Shown here: positions 58,261 through 64,000 of the stretch, in pieces
Position numbering within the stretch: the stretch's first letter is position 1
Layout of the letters: every line of letters starts with the position of its first letter
Assembly (NCBI RefSeq): GCF_005885635.1
Contig: NZ_VATY01000001.1
Location: 1,798,001-1,862,000 of the forward strand
Length of the DNA: 64,000 nucleotides
Reading direction: 5' to 3'
From: Maribacter algarum (ex Zhang et al. 2020)
Lineage (GTDB): Bacteria; Bacteroidota; Bacteroidia; Flavobacteriales; Flavobacteriaceae
Made by a program: the position numbers and the translations under genes
The notes under the pieces: generated by a model
The model's database searches: none
What the model was told of the DNA's origin: nothing
Seen by the model: the letters and a program-made list of their open reading frames with translations, nothing else

Positions 58261-59118
58261 ATGAACCTACTCGATCTCAAAATCTCAAGACCAGGATTAT
58301 GGTTTCCCACTATATGGATTTACTTGGTGCCCTTCGGAAATCAAGAAGGTTTCTGGAAGTCATCTTTATTTTGGTTGGGTCTCTTTTTCGTCACTTTTCC
58401 CCTAAATTATTTGGTCTACGGGCTAAACGACTATAATGATGAACAAGCTGATGCGGTAAACGAACGAAAAGGAAACTTCTTGTTCGGGGCAAAGGCTCCA
58501 AGAAAACATTTAGATGGGGTACTGAAGAAGATTACTTGGGTAATACTTCCATTTGTGGTGATTTTCACCTACCTCTCTGGATTCAAGATGTTTCTGCTTT
58601 TAGTCTTTATGGTGCTTGTAAATATCCTCTATAATTTCAAGCCCTTTCGGATTAAAGAAAGACCACCATTTGAAATTTTAATTCAAATTGGATATGTAAC
58701 AACAGCTTTTTTTGGCACCGAATTGAACAGTTTGGAAACGCTACCTTGGCAAACATTGACCTATTTATCGCTTTTTGCTTTTCAAGCTCATATCGCAGGT
58801 GAGATTATGGATATTGAACCCGACTTAAAATCCGGGAAACGAACAACAGCAACTCTATTGAAAAGAAGAAATTCTAAACTTTTGATGCTGGTACTTTTAT
58901 TGCTTGAATCCTTTTTAGTTTGGTACTGGTTCAAAGACCTCGTTCTGGCTCTTTTCTTACTGGTGTTTTCGATATGGCTGGTGCTCGATGTATTTATCTT
59001 CTTTAAAGATAAACCTTATACTATACCACAAATGAAACTGTTTGGGTATGCAATCAATTTATCCGCCATTCTTTCGATGGTTTGGGTGTTGTATAGTGGT
59101 AAACTCCTCTTTAGCTAA
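58261..59118 (+). CDS. UbiA-family prenyltransferase
   Basis: The 285-residue membrane protein has about nine helices and the UbiA magnesium-binding motif NDYNDEQADAVNERKGN in the first loop. A second Asp-rich motif is GEIMDIEPDLKSGKRTTATLLKRR. UbiA enzymes attach prenyl chains to aromatic or polyene acceptors. In flavobacteria, related genes include lycopene elongase and menaquinone-type enzymes, but the acceptor cannot be told here. It is divergent from ftsX and ends 60 nt before leuS. Confidence 0.85.
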   Translation: MNLLDLKISRPGLWFPTIWIYLVPFGNQEGFWKSSLFWLGLFFVTFPLNYLVYGLNDYNDEQADAVNERKGNFLFGAKAPRKHLDGVLKKITWVILPFVVIFTYLSGFKMFLLLVFMVLVNILYNFKPFRIKERPPFEILIQIGYVTTAFFGTELNSLETLPWQTLTYLSLFAFQAHIAGEIMDIEPDLKSGKRTTATLLKRRNSKLLMLVLLLLESFLVWYWFKDLVLALFLLVFSIWLVLDVFIFFKDKPYTIPQMKLFGYAINLSAILSMVWVLYSGKLLFS

Positions 59119-59144
59119 GCTTTCCCCATTTAATAGAATAAACC

Positions 59145-59152
59145 TATTTTTG
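59145..59152 (+). promoter_or_regulatory. -7 box of leuS
   Basis: TATTTTTG fits TAnnTTTG and lies 26 nt before the leuS ATG, giving a short leader. The -33 element is not clear. Confidence 0.4.
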
Positions 59153-59178
59153 CCCTTTACTTTTAAGAAGCGAGCATC

Positions 59179-62100
59179 ATGCAATACAATTTCAATGAAA
59201 TTGAGAAGAAGTGGCAAGACTATTGGGCCAAAAATCAAACCTTTAGAGCAGAAAACAACTCCGAAAAGGAGAAGTTTTATGTACTGGATATGTTTCCTTA
59301 TCCCTCGGGAGCTGGATTACATGTCGGACACCCACTCGGCTATATTGCAAGTGATATTTATGCGCGTTACAAAAGGCATAAAGGATTTAATGTGTTGCAC
59401 CCGCAAGGCTATGATTCCTTCGGATTGCCCGCAGAGCAATATGCAATTCAGACCGGACAACATCCTGCAATAACCACAGCAGAAAATATAAAAACCTACC
59501 GCCGACAGTTAGACCAAATCGGATTCTCATTCGATTGGAGTCGCGAAGTGCGTACTTCTGACCCTAAGTATTACAAATGGACCCAGTGGGTTTTCATTCA
59601 ATTGTTCAATTCATGGTATAACAAGGATTCGGATAAAGCGGAGGACATTGAAACTCTAGTTGCTACCTTTTCTTCGGATGGAAACGCAAATGTAAATGCG
59701 GTTTGTGATGAGGATACACCTGAATTTTCAGCTGTAGAATGGAATGGCTTTTCTAGCAAAGAACAACAGGAAATCCTTTTAAAATATAGATTGACCTATT
59801 TGGCGGATACCGAGGTAAACTGGTGTCCTGCACTAGGAACAGTTTTGGCAAATGACGAAATCGTAAACGGAGTTTCGGAAAGGGGTGGTCACCCCGTAAT
59901 CCGTAAAAAAATGACCCAATGGAGCATGCGTATCAGCGCGTATGCGCAGCGTTTGTTAGATGGCTTAAATACGATTGATTGGCCACAACCATTAAAAGAC
60001 TCACAAACAAATTGGATTGGCAGGTCACAAGGAGCTTCTGTTACCTTCTACACAGTTACTTCGAGCGGAGTCGAGAACAAACATGCCATAGAAGTCTTCA
60101 CAACTAGACCCGACACCATCTTCGGAGTAAGTTTTATGACTTTAGCCCCCGAACATGAGTTGGTAGCCAAAATCACAACTCCCGAGCAAAAAGCTGAAGT
60201 TGATGCTTACATAGAAGCAACAGCAAAACGTTCGGAGCGTGACCGAATGGCCGATGTAAAAACGATTTCTGGTGCTTTTACTGGTGCATATGCGGAACAT
60301 CCATTCTCAAAAAAACCGATTCCGATATGGATTGGGGATTATGTTTTAGCGGGTTATGGAACAGGTGCGGTAATGTCCGTTCCCTGCGGTGATCAACGGG
60401 ATTGGGATTTTGCAAAACATTTTGACATTCCGATTCCGAATATTTTTGAAGGTGTTGATATTTCAGAAGAAGCGTTTGCTGATAAAGAAAAAACCGTCAT
60501 TGCCAATTCCGATTTCTTGGACGGACTCCCCTATAAAAAAGCAGTAAAAACAGCCATTTACGAATTGGAAAAATTAGGCCAGGGCAAAGGAAAAATCAAT
60601 TACCGTTTGCGCGATGCCGTTTTTAGTAGACAACGCTATTGGGGTGAACCCTTTCCAGTCTATTACGTCGATGGAATGCCGCAGATGATTGCAGCGGAAC
60701 ATTTGCCGATAGTGCTTCCTGAAGTAGAAAAATATTTACCAACAGAGACAGGCGAACCACCTTTAGGAAATGCCACCGTTTGGGCTTGGGACACGAAAAC
60801 GAATCAGATTGTAAGTAACGAATTTATCTCCCCCTCCGGGGGAGACCAAGAGGGCGAGAACGGTGTCTACCCCCTAGAACTAAACACTATGCCAGGTTGG
60901 GCGGGAAGCTCGCAATACTTCAACCGTTACATGGACCCGCATAATGATGAGGCGATCTTTTCAAAGGAGGCGATTGACTATTGGCAAGATGTGGACTTGT
61001 ACATTGGCGGCAGCGAACACGCTACTGGGCATTTATTATATGCCCGTTTTTGGCAGAAGTTTATGTTCGATAGGGGCTATGTGCCTAAAGATGAGTTTGC
61101 GAAAAAGCTGATTAACCAGGGAATGATTACCGGGACTAGTGCTTTTGTTTATTGGGTAGTACCTGGAGGTTTGTCAGAAGATGCTGAAACTTTTATTGGT
61201 AAAGGCCATTTGATGCCAAGTATGTTCATAACAAAAGAAGCATATGAACTTGTTGAATATATTCCTGGAAAACTTGGAGTTCTTGAAAATGATAAATCCA
61301 AGGGGGTTTTTAAGTTTGTAAAAAGTCATATTAAGAATTTAGATGACTTTTATTTTGAGGAAGGTGGTGAAAAGTTTAGTCTCAACTTTAAGCTATTGCC
61401 AAGGAGACTACCTACTAACTTATTAAAGGGGGTTTCGGACAATTTGGACATTGAAAAGTTTGAAAAAAGTGACTTTTTTAAAGATTATCCTGATAAAAAG
61501 TATCTTCTAAATAATAAAAGTGAGTACCTAACTCATAGAGAAATTGAAAAAATGTCCAAATCCAAATACAATGTCGTCAATCCAGATGATATTGTAAAGG
61601 AGTATGGCGCAGATAGTTTGCGTTTGTATGAAATGTTCTTAGGTCCTTTAGAGCAATCCAAACCTTGGAATACTGCAGGTATTACTGGAGTACATTCCTT
61701 TCTAAAGAAACTTTGGAAATTGTATTTCAACGAAAACGGTTCTAAAATAACTGATGCTGAAGCATCCGCAGAGAACCTAAAGACCTTACATAAAACCATC
61801 AAAAAGGTAGAAGAAGACATTGAAAACTTTAGTTTCAATACTTCAGTGTCTACCTTTATGATTTGTGTGAATGAATTGACGGCTCAGAAATGTACCTGTA
61901 AAGCCATCTTAGAGCCTTTAGCAATTTTGGTTTCGCCTTATGCACCGCATATTGCAGAAGAACTTTGGGAGAAATTGGGGCATTCCGAATCAATTTCAAC
62001 GGCACCTTTTCCAACTTTTGAACCTAAATATTTGGTAGAAAGTAGTAAAGAATACCCGATTTCCTTTAATGGTAAAATGCGTTTTAAAATGGAGCTTCCG

Positions 62101-62229
62101 GCTGATATGTCCAAAGAAGATATTGAAGCGGCAGTGATGGCCCATGAAAAAACGCAGCAGCAATTGGCTGGGCGCACGCCTAAAAAAGTAATTGTGGTTC
62201 CTGGTAAGATTGTTAATATTGTAGGGTAA
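59179..62229 (+). CDS. leuS: Leucyl-tRNA synthetase
   Basis: The 1016-residue class I synthetase charges tRNA-Leu. It has the HIGH signature as HVGH in PYPSGAGLHVGHPLGY, the editing domain with TTRPDTIFGVSFM and GTGAVMSVP, and KMSKSKYN for the second signature. It also carries a Bacteroidota-type insertion before KMSKS (about residues 655-790). About 12 extra residues (SPSGGDQEGENG, about 551-562) come from a palindromic DNA repeat inside the gene at 60827-60845. The conserved GSSWYFLRYMDP is GSSQYFNRYMDP here. It follows the UbiA gene and has its own -7 box. Confidence 0.96.
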   Translation: MQYNFNEIEKKWQDYWAKNQTFRAENNSEKEKFYVLDMFPYPSGAGLHVGHPLGYIASDIYARYKRHKGFNVLHPQGYDSFGLPAEQYAIQTGQHPAITTAENIKTYRRQLDQIGFSFDWSREVRTSDPKYYKWTQWVFIQLFNSWYNKDSDKAEDIETLVATFSSDGNANVNAVCDEDTPEFSAVEWNGFSSKEQQEILLKYRLTYLADTEVNWCPALGTVLANDEIVNGVSERGGHPVIRKKMTQWSMRISAYAQRLLDGLNTIDWPQPLKDSQTNWIGRSQGASVTFYTVTSSGVENKHAIEVFTTRPDTIFGVSFMTLAPEHELVAKITTPEQKAEVDAYIEATAKRSERDRMADVKTISGAFTGAYAEHPFSKKPIPIWIGDYVLAGYGTGAVMSVPCGDQRDWDFAKHFDIPIPNIFEGVDISEEAFADKEKTVIANSDFLDGLPYKKAVKTAIYELEKLGQGKGKINYRLRDAVFSRQRYWGEPFPVYYVDGMPQMIAAEHLPIVLPEVEKYLPTETGEPPLGNATVWAWDTKTNQIVSNEFISPSGGDQEGENGVYPLELNTMPGWAGSSQYFNRYMDPHNDEAIFSKEAIDYWQDVDLYIGGSEHATGHLLYARFWQKFMFDRGYVPKDEFAKKLINQGMITGTSAFVYWVVPGGLSEDAETFIGKGHLMPSMFITKEAYELVEYIPGKLGVLENDKSKGVFKFVKSHIKNLDDFYFEEGGEKFSLNFKLLPRRLPTNLLKGVSDNLDIEKFEKSDFFKDYPDKKYLLNNKSEYLTHREIEKMSKSKYNVVNPDDIVKEYGADSLRLYEMFLGPLEQSKPWNTAGITGVHSFLKKLWKLYFNENGSKITDAEASAENLKTLHKTIKKVEEDIENFSFNTSVSTFMICVNELTAQKCTCKAILEPLAILVSPYAPHIAEELWEKLGHSESISTAPFPTFEPKYLVESSKEYPISFNGKMRFKMELPADMSKEDIEAAVMAHEKTQQQLAGRTPKKVIVVPGKIVNIVG
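60827..60845. repeat. Perfect palindrome inside leuS
   Basis: TCTCCCCC, TCC, GGGGGAGA: an 8-bp perfect inverted repeat with a 3-nt loop, much more GC-rich than its surroundings. It contributes about six codons (S-P-S-G-G-D) to leuS, and the codons after it (CAA GAG GGC) resemble the usual 3' extension of such repeats. Confidence 0.75.
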
Positions 62230-62257
62230 CTATTCCTTACTACTACTACTACATAAT

Positions 62258-62290
62258 AAACCCCCTTGATGAAATCATTAAGGGGGTTTT
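62258..62290 (+). terminator. Terminator of leuS
   Basis: AAACCCCCTT and AAGGGGGTTT form a 10-bp stem, with a small inner ATGA / TCAT pair, ending in TTTT. It lies 28 nt after the leuS stop. Confidence 0.9.
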
Positions 62291-62359
62291 GCTAAACATT
62301 TTATTCATACCCTATAAAATTATAGGTATTGAATGTGTAAATATACATATTTAATAATA

Positions 62360-62384
62360 TTACCCCCTTAAAATTTGGGGGTAA
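62360..62384. promoter_or_regulatory. TTACCCCC / GGGGGTAA inverted repeat upstream of alanine dehydrogenase
   Basis: A perfect 8-bp inverted repeat with a 9-nt A/T spacer lies 110 nt before the ald start. A third half-site (TTACCCC) occurs at 62412-62418. The arrangement suits a dimeric regulator, but could also be a hairpin repeat. Confidence 0.4.
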
Positions 62385-62493
62385 ATAAAATTAAAAGTTA
62401 TTTTTGAACTGATTACCCCTATTTTTTGTCGATTTTATTTTTATCTGAATAGGAAATGTCACATTTTTGTCAAGAATTTTAAAATCATGTGCA

Positions 62494-63594
62494 ATGAAAA
62501 TAGGTGTCCCAAAAGAAATTAAGAATAATGAAAGCCGCGTTGGTATGACGCCGGCTGGGGTTTTCGAATTGGTTAAGAATGGTCATACCGTCTATGTGCA
62601 ATCTGGCGCAGGAGAAGGAAGCGGTTTTTTCGATGGAGATTACAAAAGTGCTGGAGCAATATTGTTAGATACGATAGGTCTTGTTTACGCAATGAGCGAG
62701 ATGATAGTTAAGGTAAAAGAACCCATTGAAGAGGAATACGACTTAGTTCAAAAAGACCAAATTGTTTTCACGTATTTCCATTTCGCATCTAGTGAGCCTT
62801 TGACTAAGGCCATGATAAAGAGTGAGTCGATTTGTATTGCATATGAAACTGTTGAAGATGAGGATGGCGCTCTTCCTTTATTGACTCCGATGTCTGAAGT
62901 GGCGGGGCGGATGTCTATTCAACAGGGCGCTCGATATCTTGAGAAACCGGTAAAAGGTCGCGGGGTTTTATTAGGGGGTGTTCCTGGGGTACAACCTGGT
63001 AAGGTTTTAGTTCTTGGTGCAGGTGTTGTAGGTATTCAAGCAGCGAAAATGGCTGCAGGCCTCGGCGCACATGTTACCATAATGGATGTCAATATGAAAA
63101 GACTGCGTTATGTCAATGATGTTATGCCTTCTCATGTGATAACGGAATTTTCAAATGAGTTCAATATCCGTAAACATATAAAAACCCACGATTTAATTAT
63201 AGGTGGTGTTCTGTTGAAGGGTGCAAAAGCACCGAAATTGATAACTAGGGATATGCTTAAAAGTATGCGTCCGGGAACTGTAATTGTTGATGTAGCCGTT
63301 GACCAAGGAGGCTGTGTTGAGACAACAAGACCAACTACCCATGAAGACCCCGTTTATATCATCGATGATGTGGTACATTATTCTGTAGCCAATATGCCGG
63401 GAGCGGTTCCATACACCTCGACCGTAGCCTTGACTAATGTAACATTACCCTATGTGCTGAAACTTGCCAATTTAGGATGGGAAGAAGCAACGGATAACGA
63501 TGAGTCTTTACAAAAAGGATTGAATATTATTAAAGGAGAAGTGGTTTACAGAGAAATTATTGAAGCTTTTGATTGGGAAGCTGAAGCAGTATAA
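62494..63594 (+). CDS. ald: Alanine dehydrogenase
   Basis: The 366-residue enzyme interconverts alanine and pyruvate with NAD and ammonia. ATG at 62494 starts KIGVPKEIKNNESRVGMTPAGV, the family N-terminus; an earlier in-frame start at 62467 is less likely. The catalytic Lys (MIVKVKEP) and His (FTYFHFAS) are present, as are the NAD motif VLVLGAGVVGIQAAKMAAGLGAHV and the C-terminal block VANMPGAVPYTSTVALTN. It has its own terminator. Upstream TTACCCC half-sites may be regulatory. Confidence 0.95.
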   Translation: MKIGVPKEIKNNESRVGMTPAGVFELVKNGHTVYVQSGAGEGSGFFDGDYKSAGAILLDTIGLVYAMSEMIVKVKEPIEEEYDLVQKDQIVFTYFHFASSEPLTKAMIKSESICIAYETVEDEDGALPLLTPMSEVAGRMSIQQGARYLEKPVKGRGVLLGGVPGVQPGKVLVLGAGVVGIQAAKMAAGLGAHVTIMDVNMKRLRYVNDVMPSHVITEFSNEFNIRKHIKTHDLIIGGVLLKGAKAPKLITRDMLKSMRPGTVIVDVAVDQGGCVETTRPTTHEDPVYIIDDVVHYSVANMPGAVPYTSTVALTNVTLPYVLKLANLGWEEATDNDESLQKGLNIIKGEVVYREIIEAFDWEAEAV

Positions 63595-63619
63595 TAATAG
63601 ACAATTTGTCAGAAATTGG

Positions 63620-63647
63620 ACCTCGCTTTAAAATGGCGGGGTTTTTG
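63620..63647 (+). terminator. Terminator of ald
   Basis: A 7-bp stem (ACCTCGC / GCGGGGT, one G-U pair) with a 9-nt loop and a T-run lies 25 nt after the stop. Confidence 0.8.
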
Positions 63648-63693
63648 CTTTTTATGTTGTAATTTTAATACACATTAACTAAAGATAAAAAGT

Positions 63694-64000
63694 ATGTTAG
63701 GATTTGATATGGGCTACATCATTATAGCTGCTGTTTTCGGACTGTTCAGCATGTTGGTAAGTAGCCGACTTAAAAGTAAATTTAAACAGTATTCCAAAGT
63801 GCAATTGCGCAACGGAATGAGTGGTGCTGAGATTGCAGAAAAAATGTTGGCAGATCATGGTATTCGTGATGTGAAAGTGATTTCGACTCCAGGAATGTTA
63901 ACTGACCATTACAATCCAGCGAATAAAACGGTAAATTTAAGTGAGGGTGTTTACTCACAGCGAAATGCAGCAGCGGCAGCTGTAGCAGCGCACGAAGTGG
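63694..64000 (+). CDS. Zinc metallopeptidase (YugP-like), 3' end outside window
   Basis: The visible 102 residues start at ATG 63694 with one transmembrane helix (about 8-26; YIIIAAVFGLFSMLVSSRLK), followed by SGAEIAEKMLADHGIRDVKVISTPGMLTDHYNPANKTVNLSEGVY. The sequence is cut within AAHEV, the beginning of the HExxH-type zinc motif. This is the layout of the YugP/DUF-type zinc metallopeptidase found widely in bacteria, which has no assigned substrate. The remaining two-thirds lie beyond the window. Confidence 0.88.
   Translation, partial: MLGFDMGYIIIAAVFGLFSMLVSSRLKSKFKQYSKVQLRNGMSGAEIAEKMLADHGIRDVKVISTPGMLTDHYNPANKTVNLSEGVYSQRNAAAAAVAAHEV

Noticed and set aside
1-64000. Insertion sequences, prophage genes, CRISPR arrays, tRNA and rRNA genes
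   Set aside because: No transposase, integrase, phage structural gene, regularly spaced direct repeats or tRNA/rRNA structure could be found by reading both strands.

Overview
The window looks like a chromosomal segment of a marine-type flavobacterium (Bacteroidota, Flavobacteriaceae). It is AT-rich and densely packed. Clear Shine-Dalgarno sequences are rare, and several promoters fit the Bacteroidota form TTTG/TTG, about 19-20 nt, TAnnTTTG. Many genes belong to families typical of the phylum (Lacal_2735, DUF2452, DUF3127, DUF3098, DUF4301, SdpR/SdpI, TonB-dependent receptors, ftsX-DUF3098-uppP-truB). The genus cannot be decided from this sequence alone.

Region by region. 1-3059: small membrane or exported proteins, including a Coa1-like protein, an archaemetzincin-like protease and a caspase-fold-like protein. 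3069-11031 (minus): a long photoprotection/redox block with two unusual photolyase/cryptochrome-family flavoproteins, a flavin reductase, DUF2256 (42 codons), TIGR03643, DUF2452, glutathione peroxidase, an FAD amine-oxidase-like enzyme and an SDR. 11237-16249: ahcY (minus), then a plus-strand set with a phosphopantetheinyl transferase, a YkoF-like thiamine-binding protein, PnuC, a NadR-like kinase and DUF4301. 16481-22734: two PepSY-like exported paralogues bracket a minus-strand TIR-membrane-WD40 protein of 1229 aa and an S41 peptidase. 23186-27005: a sigma54-type response regulator and a hybrid histidine kinase with Hpt domain, convergent and overlapping. 27130-29527: a TPP riboswitch and a TonB-dependent receptor, probably for thiamine. 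29610-30733: SRPBCC and SDR. 30882-37405: an ABC ATPase, siderophore-type TonB receptor and two ABC permeases, flanked on both sides by copies (one full, one relic) of a Rieske-like lipoprotein gene. 38089-46779: greA, an SdpR/SdpI pair, HIT, a histidine kinase, a flavin reductase-like protein, a membrane methyltransferase, DUF3127, an AtoE-type transporter and Aat. 46762-48598 (minus): DUF2490, an exported protein and Tag glycosylase. 48761-54580: TetR plus a type-I-like exporter (ABC, HlyD, TolC) whose ATPase domain is degenerate, then a thioredoxin-like protein. 54557-58149 (minus): TonB-like protein, truB, uppP, DUF3098, ftsX. 58261-64000: a UbiA prenyltransferase, leuS, alanine dehydrogenase and the start of a zinc metallopeptidase.

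The most unusual content is: the TIR-TM-WD40 receptor-like protein, a plausible NAD-degrading or signalling defence effector; an FeS-BCP-family photolyase that has lost most of its Fe-S ligands beside a photolyase-like protein with a novel C-terminal part; an exporter with a broken Walker B, signature and H-loop; two accessory modules each bracketed by paralogous sequences in the same orientation; and a palindromic repeat that contributes codons to leuS. No CRISPR array, tRNA, rRNA, insertion sequence or phage gene was seen.
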